This document shows positions 16,799-26,900 of a stretch of 64,000 nt of DNA, piece after piece. Position numbers and translations under genes: made by a program. The stretch covers positions 310,001 to 374,000 of the forward strand of contig NZ_CP030840.1 of NCBI RefSeq assembly GCF_003330725.1, given 5' to 3'. Position 1 is the first letter of the stretch. The number at the start of each line of letters is the position of its first letter. The DNA is from Acidisarcina polymorpha. Lineage in GTDB: Bacteria > Acidobacteriota > Terriglobia > Terriglobales > Acidobacteriaceae. The notes under the pieces were generated by a model. That model was given only the letters and a program-made list of their open reading frames with translations. It did not search any database and was not told the origin of the DNA.

Positions 16799-17863
16799 TC
16801 AATTCGGCGCCGGGGTGTACTCCGGCAGCATTCTAACTGTGGAATGGAACAGGTGATAATTGGAGAAAGCTGTGTCGTTCAAAAGCGATTCGAAAGGAGC
16901 GTAAACGTTGAAGTCGAGGCCCCATTCATGAAGACCCAGGATGTGCCGCTGTCTGGAGATAGAGACGCTTTTCAACGGACAGACGTAAGTGTTGCCACCG
17001 ATTGCGACGGGACCGTACTCGACCATCACGTCGGATTCATCGAGCGGCATCCTGGGCTGGAAGTCCGCCTGCATCGTCAGGCGAAGAATAGCTCCGCTTT
17101 GCGGATCGATCGCCAGCTCTCCATGAAACGGCACGTTCATCTGAAAGGGGACGATCTTCCCGTCCTCAGAGAGTGACTCGGCACCCACCGCAAAAAGAGG
17201 TTTTTGCGGCCTGGCATGATAGCGAAAAACCGCATCTGGTCCGCGTAGGCCCTTTTCCCAATAGCTCCAGGTTATATCGCTTTGAGGTGCCGTGGCACCC
17301 ACCAGAGCGATGGCTAAGATAGGCCCAAATATCCCGACGGTCTGCAATGTAATTGCTTCCAGCGTCGATCTTTTGACCTTCTCGCCATTTGATACCTCTT
17401 TGCCGTCCCGAAACATCACAGTGGATTTAGCCGTTTGCACTATATGCAGGGATTGATCACCTGTCGCTGTCTTCCAAGTTTGTCCCGGCTCCAGCTGAAC
17501 CTGTTCATACGAGATCGTCAGGCGGTCGGCGATGAAATCAGGTATTTTGGGCAAAGTCTTCTGCACATATTGGACCGTTCGCGAGAGCATTAGCTCCTGG
17601 GTGTGTTGCTCAGCCGGTGGATCGGAAAGAATATCCGACGCCGGTGGGGCACGAAAGACCGATCGGTCAGCGAGAGCAGCGAGCGCCTCGCGCGATTTCT
17701 TACCTTTCAGCCCGCTGCGGAGCGCCGCCGCCTTTGTGTTGCTTAGCCGTTCCGTCAATTGCATCCCCGACAGTTGCCGCGCCATCTCTGCATCCGACGT
17801 AACGCTTCCAGCTTTTAGCGTCTGTTCCAGCTGTTCTACCGAAAGAAACACGGAGTCCGTCAT
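16799..17863 (-). CDS. Acidobacterial exported-family protein, N-terminus probably lost
   Basis: 354 residues. The sequence has the order I associate with an uncharacterised family common in Acidobacteria: an N-terminal helical part with ARQLSGMQLTERLS and KSREALAALAD, the segment TVQYVQKTLPKIPDF, then beta-rich GQTWKTATGDQSLH, GIFGPILAIAL, SYWEKGLRGPDAVFRYH, GELAIDPQSGAILRLTMQAD and VEYGPVAIGG. Family members usually begin with a signal peptide and ~50 more residues; here the frame opens at MTDSVFLSVEQL. The frame stays open upstream but has no export signal. With the tRNA scar 250 bp away, a 5' truncation is likely. Function unknown. Confidence 0.7.
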   Translation of the reverse strand: MTDSVFLSVEQLEQTLKAGSVTSDAEMARQLSGMQLTERLSNTKAAALRSGLKGKKSREALAALADRSVFRAPPASDILSDPPAEQHTQELMLSRTVQYVQKTLPKIPDFIADRLTISYEQVQLEPGQTWKTATGDQSLHIVQTAKSTVMFRDGKEVSNGEKVKRSTLEAITLQTVGIFGPILAIALVGATAPQSDITWSYWEKGLRGPDAVFRYHARPQKPLFAVGAESLSEDGKIVPFQMNVPFHGELAIDPQSGAILRLTMQADFQPRMPLDESDVMVEYGPVAIGGNTYVCPLKSVSISRQRHILGLHEWGLDFNVYAPFESLLNDTAFSNYHLFHSTVRMLPEYTPAPN

Positions 17864-17943
17864 TGGTTGGTCGTAAAAGACTGGCTCGTCTAAGTAGAAG
17901 GTACTTGTGTAGGACCCTCGGCTCCGAACACGGCGGCCTAAAA

Positions 17944-17962
17944 CCCCGGCGTTTTTCCGGGG
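17944..17962. terminator. Small GC hairpin with T run
   Basis: CCCCGG, a CGTTTTT loop and CCGGGG. Six pairs only. It lies 5' of the truncated gene and may be a leftover of an integrated element. Confidence 0.3.
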
Positions 17963-18107
17963 ACGCTGTGGGGACTAAGAACGATGTACGTGGGTGCAAA
18001 TCCTGCTCATCACAGACAAGGGTGTTCTAAGTTCTATCACCCTGATAAAATGACATTTATACAAATACCTACCAGTCAGTGCAAACGTAGCCAAATGCCA
18101 ATCTATC

Positions 18108-18153
18108 CCCCTTTCACGGCGGTAACACGGGTTCGAATCCCGTCGGGGACGCC
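18108..18153 (+). tRNA. 3' half of a tRNA-Glu (TTC), not a full gene
   Basis: The sequence from CCCTTTCACGG through GGTTCGAATCC to GGGGACGCCA matches the anticodon loop (TTC), variable loop, T arm (ACGGG/CCCGT around TTCGAAT), acceptor 3' strand, discriminator G and CCA of tRNA-Glu. The ~30 bases upstream do not form the acceptor 5' strand or the D arm, so no tRNA can be made. Such 3' halves are the usual footprint of an integrase that recombines into a tRNA gene. Confidence 0.8.
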
Positions 18154-18201
18154 AACATCTATTCAAGCACTTAGCGCTTTTACCCATTTTGTCTGAGGCG
18201 A

Positions 18202-18786
18202 AGAGTTTGGCGGATCAAGTGCCTTTGTCACCCGCTTGAACGCCACGAGCTCGCATCTGGTCTATTCCACTTATCTGGGTGGGTCCGGCCTCCTGGCACC
18301 CGGGGATAGCGGCGCGGCCATCGCCCTCGACCTCATGTGACCCCCATTTTGTTGGGTTTACTTACTCCTCCGACTTTCCTCTGTCGCCGCCAATGATAAG
18401 ACCGATCGCGCGACGGCCGCTACCGGCTTCATGGCCCGGTTCAACTTCCCCGGAGGCACCACCACGGCTCTCTCTTCCAACGCCAACCCACAGGAGGCCG
18501 GCGGCCACGTCACCTTCACCGCTGCTGTTCAGCAAGTGGCTGGCGGAGCCGCACCCAAAGGATCTGTGGACTTCGCCGTCGATGGCCACTTCGTCGAAAA
18601 CGTACAACTCGATGGCACCGCCCTTGCGAGCTACACTGCGAGCACACTCTCTGTCGTGCCGCACATGATCGCAGTTACTTATCTCGGCGAGCCAGACACC
18701 TATAGCGCCAGCGGCGGCAGCCTCACCCTGTGGATCACCGGCCAGGTCGCGGCCCCAACTTTCCCCCGCCTGGGTGGCACCTACCG
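18202..18786 (+). pseudogene. C-terminal fragment of a second SBBP/Ig-like protein
   Basis: Begins inside an SBBP unit (SAFVTRLNATSSHLVYSTYLGGS), has a stop near 18340 and a shift, then DFPLSP and a long clean frame: ATGFMARFNFPGGTTTALSSN, an Ig-like domain (GSVDFAVDGHFVENVQLDGT) and the first ten residues of a chitobiase-type domain (APTFPRLGGTY). There homology to the 13278 protein stops abruptly near 18786, within the domain. It lacks both the N-terminal two-thirds and the C-terminus. Confidence 0.8.
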
Positions 18787-18909
18787 TAGCCAAATTCTTG
18801 CAAAGTGCTATTGCGCCTGAGAGCCAATGGCAGGATCGATCTGTGCAATCCTCTGCCCTATCAATTCACGCTAGGTCTTGAGCGGATTGCCAAGAGCAGG
18901 CTTACTCAA

Positions 18910-19755
18910 TCACGCTACCACCGCATCCGACCTGGACGCGGCGACATTCCCCGTAGCGCCGCTACGTGCCCGATTTGCGCGGCTGGCGAGGTATTCGGCG
19001 AATATCAAGCATGCCCCTATCGCAGTCAGGTTGTATACGGCGGCGCCCCATGTGGGCTGACTATGCGGCCTGGTGACAATTGGAGGCACTTCTACGAGAC
19101 ATTCAAATAGCAACAGCATCAAAGCAAGAAGCCGCGCTGCCAGCACATCCTTTATTCCTGAGCAAATTGCACATCCCGCCAAAAAGAAGGCGATTCCGGT
19201 CAGCCCCGCCCAAAAGTATCCGAACGGCATCCACTGCGGGACAATCTTTGCGAAGGCTTGAATGGCTGCGAGGTGTAATAAGCCGAAGAAGATAGGAGGT
19301 AATCCCAACATCCAACGTGCGGCGGTAGCTGCTCTTCCTTGCAGGAGGAGATCCGGTGAGTCGGTAGACGCAAAAACGATCGCTGCCGGAGCCGCCAGGA
19401 ATACCTGTTGAGCGACCCCGAAAGAGATGCCTAGCAATACAGCGATTCGCAAGCCATAGGTATGAATTCCGGCAGAATACCCAAGTAGCCCGAAAGCCGC
19501 AAAGATCAGGTAGACGCTGGCGGATGCCGCGGCGCCAATCCTTGCGGTGCGACGCCACAAGACTGCAAGGCCTGCCGTGACCAGCCAGACGCCCGAGACG
19601 TAGGCCATTATTTGTTGTCCGGGAAGATTCTTGCCCAGAGATTGGATGGGCTGATGAGAGGCATCGAATGCACCCCAGGCGATATTTAGAATGCCGGTGA
19701 GAATCGTGCCCAATCCATAGAACCAGAGTCCAACTTTCATCCTTCGATCTACCAT
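18910..19755 (-). CDS. Multi-pass membrane protein (DoxX-like, tentative)
   Basis: 281 residues with about eight hydrophobic helices, for instance VGLWFYGLGTILTGILNIAW at the start and IMAYVSGVWLVTAGLAVLW. The length is more than a single four-helix DoxX unit, and I cannot confirm the family. The start may be ATG 19755 or ATG 19740 (MKVGLWF). The MocR-type regulator starts about 130 bp away on the other strand, an arrangement often seen for the regulator's target gene. Confidence 0.7.
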   Translation of the reverse strand: MVDRRMKVGLWFYGLGTILTGILNIAWGAFDASHQPIQSLGKNLPGQQIMAYVSGVWLVTAGLAVLWRRTARIGAAASASVYLIFAAFGLLGYSAGIHTYGLRIAVLLGISFGVAQQVFLAAPAAIVFASTDSPDLLLQGRAATAARWMLGLPPIFFGLLHLAAIQAFAKIVPQWMPFGYFWAGLTGIAFFLAGCAICSGIKDVLAARLLALMLLLFECLVEVPPIVTRPHSQPTWGAAVYNLTAIGACLIFAEYLASRANRARSGATGNVAASRSDAVVA

Positions 19756-19883
19756 GGGTCGCTCCGGAAGAAGCGCGAAACTCGATAACGATGCCTGCGC
19801 TTCTTGATTTCGAAATTGATACTAGGGCGACGGTGGTACATTGAACAGAGCCATTTTAGGTGATTTCATTTGGACCATTTGAA

Positions 19884-21338
19884 ATGCCAAAATCCATTAG
19901 CTCGTTCGAGCTCACTCTCAAGAGCCGAGCGCGCAATCAGACCCTGACCAACTGGTTGTACGGCGAGCTGCGCTCTGCGATTCTTGACGGTCGGCTCGCG
20001 CCAGGCGCCAGATTGCCAGCGTCCAGAGACTTCGCCAGTCAGGATGAACTCTCCCGGGGTACAGTCGTCAGCGTTCTGGAGCGTTTACAAGCCGAGGGAT
20101 ATATCAGTTCCCGGATCGGATTCGGGACGTGGGTCAATCGTGTGGAGGCGCCGCGGCCAGCCCGCCTGGCAACCGCGACGCCGGCGTACATTCGTGGCGT
20201 CATTTCGACCTATAAACGGCCGAAGCCCTGGGTCGACCTGCCTTTGGTTGAAGGGATCCGCCCCTTCCGGATCGGGGAGCCGGCCATCAACGAATTCCCT
20301 TCTGAGCTTTGGGGACGTGTCGCCGCACACCGAGCACGTAATTTTGGGGCATGGTTAAAGAAAGAGGCTGATCCGCGTGGGTACCGGCCATTGCGCGATG
20401 CAATCGCCGAGTATTTGCGCACGTCACGGGGTGTGCGATGCACTGCGGAACAGATCATCGTTGTCTCCGGAATACAACAAGCGCTCGACCTGCTGGCACG
20501 TCTGCTCTTAAAAAAGAGTGATCCGGTATGGATCGAAGATCCTGGATACTTCGGAGCAAGCATCGCGTTTGATACTGTCGGAGCTAAGATCATTCCGGTA
20601 CCAGTGAATGATGAAGGGATATCTGTTTCCGCTGGAATTAGAATCTGTCCGGATGCGAAGGGTGCCTACGTAACGCCGGCACACCAATTCCCGCTGGGGG
20701 TAACGATGTCGCTGGAGCGGCGGATGGCCCTTCTCAGCTGGGCCTCGCGCGCTGGTGCTTTTGTTATCGAAGATGACTATGACAGCGAATACAGGTTTGA
20801 GGGACCACCTGTACCTGCCCTGCAAAGCCTCGATAATCACTCAAGTGTGATCTTCATCGGATCGTTCAGCAAGACGCTATTCCCAGCCTTACGCGTGGGC
20901 TACATGGTGTTGCCTGCGCCATTAATCGACCACTTTCTGGGTTTCCGTTATCGAACCGACTTCCGGAATTCATCTTTTGACCAGGCGGTGCTCTGTGACT
21001 TCATCATCGATGGCCACTTGGCGCGTCATCTGCGAAGGATGCGCAATCTATATGCGGAGCGCCTCGCAACGCTCATCGAAGGAGCCAGGCAGCACCTGGG
21101 TGGGTTGCTCGAGATCTCGAACGTCAGGGCGGGCCTCTACACGATCGGGTACCTCAAGAATCAAATGACTTCACGGCAGGCGGAAAGGCTGGCGGCGGCC
21201 CAGGGTGTTGAGGTTCTTGCTGTCGATCGATTCACTGTCAGAGGTCCTGATCCAAACGCGTTGCTCCTCGGCTTTGGCGGATTCGACGAGCTTGCGATAC
21301 GGCAAGCACTCATCCGACTTGCAAAAGCACTGAGATAG
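19884..21338 (+). CDS. MocR/PdxR-type transcription regulator with aminotransferase fold
   Basis: About 484 residues. A GntR-type winged helix occupies residues ~15-80 (LYGELRSAILDGRLAPGARLPASRDFA and SRGTVVSVLERLQAEGYI). A class-I aminotransferase-like domain follows with IIVVSGIQQALDLLARL, FVIEDDYDSEYRF and the lysine motif FIGSFSKTLFPALRVGYM that binds pyridoxal phosphate. These proteins regulate transcription and sense PLP or an amino compound; the effector here is unknown. I prefer ATG 19884 (MPKSISSFEL); a GTG at 19860 is also open. It is divergent from the membrane protein gene at 18910-19755. Confidence 0.9.
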   Translation: MPKSISSFELTLKSRARNQTLTNWLYGELRSAILDGRLAPGARLPASRDFASQDELSRGTVVSVLERLQAEGYISSRIGFGTWVNRVEAPRPARLATATPAYIRGVISTYKRPKPWVDLPLVEGIRPFRIGEPAINEFPSELWGRVAAHRARNFGAWLKKEADPRGYRPLRDAIAEYLRTSRGVRCTAEQIIVVSGIQQALDLLARLLLKKSDPVWIEDPGYFGASIAFDTVGAKIIPVPVNDEGISVSAGIRICPDAKGAYVTPAHQFPLGVTMSLERRMALLSWASRAGAFVIEDDYDSEYRFEGPPVPALQSLDNHSSVIFIGSFSKTLFPALRVGYMVLPAPLIDHFLGFRYRTDFRNSSFDQAVLCDFIIDGHLARHLRRMRNLYAERLATLIEGARQHLGGLLEISNVRAGLYTIGYLKNQMTSRQAERLAAAQGVEVLAVDRFTVRGPDPNALLLGFGGFDELAIRQALIRLAKALR

Positions 21339-21662
21339 CCGACTGCCCGGCGCCACCATTCTAGAGAAAGTCTTTTCGACCTTGTCTGTGAAGCTTTATC
21401 TTTGGTGGCCGCGATACTCGGAGTCGCTGCCGACGTCACGGGAAAAACACCGGATCCGGAGAACGACGACGCGATGACTCTCCTGCGCGAACAGGACTGC
21501 GCCTCTACGTTCAGGTCCCTGCATCGGGCGCCTGACAACTGCCGCATGCTGGCTGTCAAGGGAACTCGTGCTCGAGACACGATGTTTCATAGGACAATAT
21601 CTCCGGAATGGTTTCTTCCATCTATTCCGCAGCAACCACACCGGCCGGAGGATCATCGGGGA
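21339..21662. other. Convergent intergenic stretch
   Basis: About 320 bp between the ends of the regulator and fucosidase genes. I see no gene and no convincing terminator hairpin. Confidence 0.5.
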
Positions 21663-23240
21663 TCAAGCAGTATGTGCACCAGTGAGCTTGAGACACCAGG
21701 CGAAGTCGCACGGTCGATTCGACTCCTGCTGTAATTGCTCAGGAACCGTGACGACTAACCCCTGTTGCGCGTCCCATCTGGTTACAAGGTCATTGGGGTA
21801 TCCAAGCATCTTCACGCTGGTCGCCTGTGCCGCTTCCACTGATTTGATCGAAAGGATTTTCCCAGGCCATTTAAGCAGGAAGCAATAAATCGTCTTATTG
21901 TCCTTGCTGCGGGTAAACCGCAGGTTATCGCCTTCAGACCATAGAGTTCCGGGCCGGGGGCGGGTGGCATAAATGCCTTCGCCGTTCACCTTCAGCCACT
22001 TTCCGGTTTCGTGAAGTTGCTCAACCGCCGTCGGATGGAAGCTGCCCTGGCCGCTCGGGCCAACACCAACCATGAAGTTACCACCTTTCGCCGTCGCATC
22101 GACCAGGTTGTTGACGATCCATCCTGTGCCTTTGTACTTCGACCCATCGCTTTCATAGGAGAACGAAGAGCCGAGTGGATAAATCACAAACCACGGCATT
22201 CTGGTGGCCTCTTTCGAGGAGGGAACAAAACCTTCAGGAGTGTAGTAGTCGCCATAATTGCCGATACCCCTCGCGCGCAACATGACGTCCGGCTGAAGCT
22301 GCCTCATTTTGACGATCGTCTCCCGCATCTCAGGCCAAACCTTCGGCCCCCAGAAGATGTCCAGGCACATCATGTCGATATTGCCGTAGTTGGTGAGTAA
22401 CTCGGTCAGCTGGGCGCGATGCCGCTGGACCATCCTCTTTACTTCCTCTGGCGTGGGGTCGGGTACGATCACAAGCTGACCGGCAAATCGCTTCTTTAGC
22501 TTGTCCCAGAACTCCTGCACCGTTCCGTCTCCTGACTCGCGTGCTGTGAGTTCAGGGGACGACGGCACCTGCAGCGGGTGCCAGCCATAGGGGCGAAAGT
22601 CAGCATCGTACCAGTCGGAATGAGAGAAGTAAAGATCGATTTTGATTCCCCGTTTATGCGCAGCGTCGGTCAGCTCTTTGACTACGTCGCGGCGGAAAGG
22701 AGTCTCCATGATGCTGTAGGAGAGATCGCAATCCTCGATCTTCGGTCCGCCGGCTGCCGTCCAGTTGGCGCGCTGACGCACTCGCGTCTTGGTATCAAAC
22801 ATGGAAAATCCTTCTTGATGCTTCGAGGTGAAAGCAAACATCTTCAGGCCGGACTGCTGACACAAACTCATCCACGCATCGGCGTCGAACTGGTCAGGAT
22901 TCCAGGTTTGATAAGCGTGGTTGTAGCTTTCACGCTCGCTAAAGGGAAGCGTGAGAAAAGGCCAGGACTCACCCCGTCGACCAAAGATTGAGTAGAGTCC
23001 CCAATGAATCCGGAGGCCGAATTTTAAATCCTGAAAAGCTTCGACGGCGCGCTCAGAGGCCCAGTGATATTCGTGCAGAGGGACATCCTCGATGTAGGAG
23101 CTGGAACGCTGGAAGTCAGCATCGGTAGGCGGCAACCGGTGTTCGATCGGAGGCTCTGCATGTTGTGCAAAGAGCTTTACGGGAAGGGCGGCGGCCAGAG
23201 TTGCGGCGCTCGCTGCCGAGAGAAATACGCGTCGATCCAT
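21663..23240 (-). CDS. Exported alpha-L-fucosidase, GH29
   Basis: 525 residues. A Tat-like or Sec signal (MDRRVFLSAASAATLAAALP...LFAQ) is followed by the GH29 barrel: LKFGLRIHWGLYSIFGRRGESW, then YNHAYQTWNPDQFDADAWM, then LKMFAFTSKHQEGFSMFDT with the conserved KHH-like segment. The NIDMMCLDIFWG strand places the likely nucleophile Asp. The C-terminus is a beta domain. It removes terminal fucose from glycans, probably in the periplasm. It is divergent from the TonB receptor gene 700 bp away, which suggests a shared glycan theme. Confidence 0.9.
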   Translation of the reverse strand: MDRRVFLSAASAATLAAALPVKLFAQHAEPPIEHRLPPTDADFQRSSSYIEDVPLHEYHWASERAVEAFQDLKFGLRIHWGLYSIFGRRGESWPFLTLPFSERESYNHAYQTWNPDQFDADAWMSLCQQSGLKMFAFTSKHQEGFSMFDTKTRVRQRANWTAAGGPKIEDCDLSYSIMETPFRRDVVKELTDAAHKRGIKIDLYFSHSDWYDADFRPYGWHPLQVPSSPELTARESGDGTVQEFWDKLKKRFAGQLVIVPDPTPEEVKRMVQRHRAQLTELLTNYGNIDMMCLDIFWGPKVWPEMRETIVKMRQLQPDVMLRARGIGNYGDYYTPEGFVPSSKEATRMPWFVIYPLGSSFSYESDGSKYKGTGWIVNNLVDATAKGGNFMVGVGPSGQGSFHPTAVEQLHETGKWLKVNGEGIYATRPRPGTLWSEGDNLRFTRSKDNKTIYCFLLKWPGKILSIKSVEAAQATSVKMLGYPNDLVTRWDAQQGLVVTVPEQLQQESNRPCDFAWCLKLTGAHTA

Positions 23241-23946
23241 AGCTTCTCCGATGTTTCGAGAACGCGATAGGTCAGATAGATCAGCCGAGCACGATTGTGT
23301 GAAGCTGTGCTCGAATGCTGATTGTAAGAGCTATCACGTCTCTTCTACATTAGCTGCTGCACGCGACCACAACAGCTGCCGAGCGCAGGTCATCGATTGG
23401 GCATCCAAGTCGCCAGTCAAAACCCTGACCGCATATCTGGATGCCTCATTACTCCAGCCAAAACTCTGCTCTCAGGTGTTCCATCCGAAAAGGAGCGTTC
23501 ACACATTCGTCCGTTGGAGTGCAGACCTTCATCGATTCCGCCGTCTTGATCAAGCTATTTGATCTCCTCTTCAGGCTCGCTTGAACCAGACTTAAGACGA
23601 TACAGTAAACGCTACCATATCGGTCCCGGCGGTTTGGACAGCGGCAGGTCGGACATACAATCGGACCGACTGCACGTGATGACCTAAGTTGAGCCGCAAC
23701 CCAGCGTGGTTTGGTGCAAAAGCCAGCGCGATACACCCGGAGCCCGAAACCGGGAGTACTTCTTCCGTCCGATGGCGAGATCATCCCGGCGCAGAAAACG
23801 CTTCCCAAGGAAATCCTTGACACTTCTATCCGTGCATGAATAGGATTCTCGCGTTAACGATAAAGTAGTGGTTGTCTGTCGACTAAAACGCAGCCTGATG
23901 CAATCCGGACCGCCACGCTCGTGAAGTAAATTCTTGGGAGACCATC
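23241..23946. other. 700-bp divergent promoter region
   Basis: Lies between the divergent fucosidase and TonB-receptor genes and must hold both promoters. Frames here (for example 23449-23823 on the minus strand) have no family signature. CGTTAACGATAAA near 23852 resembles a repressor half-site, but I see no clear palindrome. Confidence 0.4.
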
Positions 23947-26900
23947 ATGAAACAGTCGCTCGTAAAGCACTGGAATCCACTCCGGTACCTCAGCACCCCT
24001 TTGATCCTATGTTGTCTTCTGGTACTCACGTCCTTTACCGCCCGCGCGCAGCAGGCTACCGCGAGCGTCAACGGCGTGGTCACTGACCCGTCAGGCGCCG
24101 CAATTCCGGGCGCACGGGTGCAACTCGCAAACGTCAACACGGGCGTGATCAGGACAACGACTACCAACAACGACGGAGCCTATGACTTTCCCAGCGTGGC
24201 GCCAGGCGGCTATGGGATGCAAGCCTCTGCAGACGGCTTTGCCGCGGTGTCGCAACCGCCGGTAACGCTCGAGGTCAGCCAAATTGCGACGTTCAACTTT
24301 CAACTGACCATCGGCGCTGCGACCAGCAACGTCACCGTGACCGCCGCTCCGGCCGCGATGCAGACTTCAAGTTCCGAGTTGGGTACGGTCGTTTCCACAG
24401 CAGAAGTGAACAACCTGCCTCTGAATGGCCGCAACTTCACTCAACTGTTGACGATCACCGCAGGCGTGGCCAATATCAATACCGACCAGAACAGCGGCGG
24501 AGGCGGTGGGTGGAACGGTAAAACGATCGGGACCACCGATATTCCGGCGGTCAATGGAGCCCGCAACCGCAGCAACATGTTTATTCTGGATAGCGCGAAC
24601 GACTTGAACACTCTGTCGGGGGTATACAACTATGCCCCGATCGTCGACGCCATTCAGGAATTCAAGACCCAGGACCACAACGATCTCGCTGAATACGGCG
24701 GGGCCGCCGGAGGCGCCGTAACGGTGGTCACGAAGGGCGGAACCAACCAGTACCATGGAGCCGTTTGGGAGTTCCTGCGAAACGAGCAGATGGATGCGCG
24801 CGGCTACTTTGAGGCAAACCGCACACCGCTTCGGCAGAATCAATACGGCGCTTCGGCCGGTGGTCCCATTTCCATCCCGAAGCTGTATGACGGCAGGAAC
24901 CGTACCTTTTTCTATCTAGCGTGGGAAGGTTATCGATACGCATCCGCCCAGGAAACTGGAGCGCTCGGACCGACGGACGCAATGCGCAACGGCGACTTCA
25001 GCGCCCTCGGCACCCCGATCTACGATCCGGCGACGACCGTTCTCGACCCTGCCACCGGGGCCTACACGCGGCAGACCTTCACCCAGGAGTACAACGAGCC
25101 CAATCCGGCGTATTGCGGCGGCGATATCAACTGCATCCCTGCCAGCCGGATCAATCCAGTTTCGGCGCTATACCAGTCGGCTATCCCGCAGAGCGGCGCT
25201 CTGGTGAACGGGAGCAACGTCTTCGTCAGCGGAAGTTCCTGGACCAACCAGGATTCGGGAACGATTCGGGCCGATCATAGCTTCGGCAACAGCGACCAGC
25301 TCATGTTCCGCTATAGCCAGTTCGGTCAGTTTGGGATTTCCCCATCGGGCACAATCGGCGCTGGCTTCGATCAGGTCGCCGGGCATAACTACATCGGGCA
25401 CTGGACCCACACCTATAGTCCGACCGCCTTCTCGGACGTGTACTTCGGCAGAAACTATGGGTACAGTCTGATCGGCACATCCTGGCCTGGCCAGGGCGCG
25501 GGATTTACCGGGAAGCTGCAGGCGCTTGGGGTCTCTACGTCCTGGATGACCTTGGACGGCAAACTGTACCCGCCCCAGTTTTCGGCAGACAATTACGTCG
25601 GATTTACCGGCTCGCAACTGCAGGGAAGCGGATTGGCGGATAACTGGCAGTTCGGTGGCTCTTTTACCAAGATCGTGGGCAAGCACACGTTTAAAGCCGG
25701 CGGCGATTTTGAGACCAACAATTTCGTCTCGCCGATCGCGTATGCCGGATCGAATTTCGGGGTCGCCCAGACCGGGGGGCTTGGGGCCGATCAAGGCGTG
25801 GGCGGAAACAGCTGGGCATCCTTGCTGCTCGGTATTCCGCGCGAAGCCAGCTATCGGAATGTCAATGAGGTGGTGCATGGGGGATGGATCGATGCGTTCT
25901 TCCTTCAAGACCAGTTCAAAGCCACGAGCCGGCTTACCATCAACATAGGTTTCCGTAACGACATGGTGTTCACGCCGATTTACGGAACCGGCAACGGCGG
26001 GAACTTCTATACGGGCGAGGCCAACCCTGTCACCGGACAGTACATCCTCAATGCGCTTCCCCCGAACTGTTCGGCGACCCAGGGCGCGCCCTGTATCCCC
26101 AATGGCATCTACACCTCGTCGACTACGCCCGCGCCGGGCGGACTTCCCCCGAACGCGATCGTCCGCTCGAATCCCAGGATGATCAATAATTCGCTGGCCG
26201 ACTGGGCCATCCGGCTCGGCGGGGCCTACCGTCTGAACGACAAGACGACCATCCGCGGCGGTTACGGTCGCCAGTACGATCTGTGGGCAACCATCATTCA
26301 GCTCTCGCAAAACTTCGCCGGCAACTGGCCAGCGGTCAATACGATCGACAATGCCGGGCTGAATAACAACATTCCCACCGTGAATACGGCCGATCCGTTG
26401 GGATTAGGCGGCGGTGGAGCGCTCATTTACCCCATCAACGACTTCAGCCAGGTCAGCCAATGGATGGTGGATCCGAACTTCAAAACTCCTTATCTGGACC
26501 AGTGGAACATAGGCGTCGAGCGGCAGTTGCCCGCTAACATTGCGCTCGATGCAAATTACGTCGGCTCCGTCGGAAGGCATCTAGACTGGGGCCCCACGAT
26601 GAATACTCCCCAGCCCGGACCGGGCACCGTGCAGGCCCGGCGCCCTTACCCGTACATGCTGCAGCAGTGGTTTGACCAGAGCGCCGGTGACAGCCGTTAC
26701 AATGCCCTTCAGATCACAGTCAACAAACGGACGAGCCACGGCGTAACGTTCCTGGCTGCCTACACACTCGGCCACTCGAACGATGACGGATGCGGGCTTG
26801 GCGCAAGCTGCAATTCTTCCAATCCGTACAATCGCGCCGCTGATTACGGCACATCTGACCTGAACCAGAAGCACGCGTTTTCAGCGGCGTTCACGGCACA

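Noticed and set aside
17975-18187. Minus-strand frame containing WRPRRDSNPCYRRER
   Set aside because: This is the antisense translation of the tRNA 3' half, a well-known false gene in many annotations.
23449-23823. 124-residue minus-strand frame between fucosidase and receptor
   Set aside because: No domain, no ribosome site, and it fills the divergent promoter region.
25168-26310. 380-residue frame antisense to the TonB receptor
   Set aside because: A shadow of GC-rich coding sequence; the receptor frame is unmistakable.
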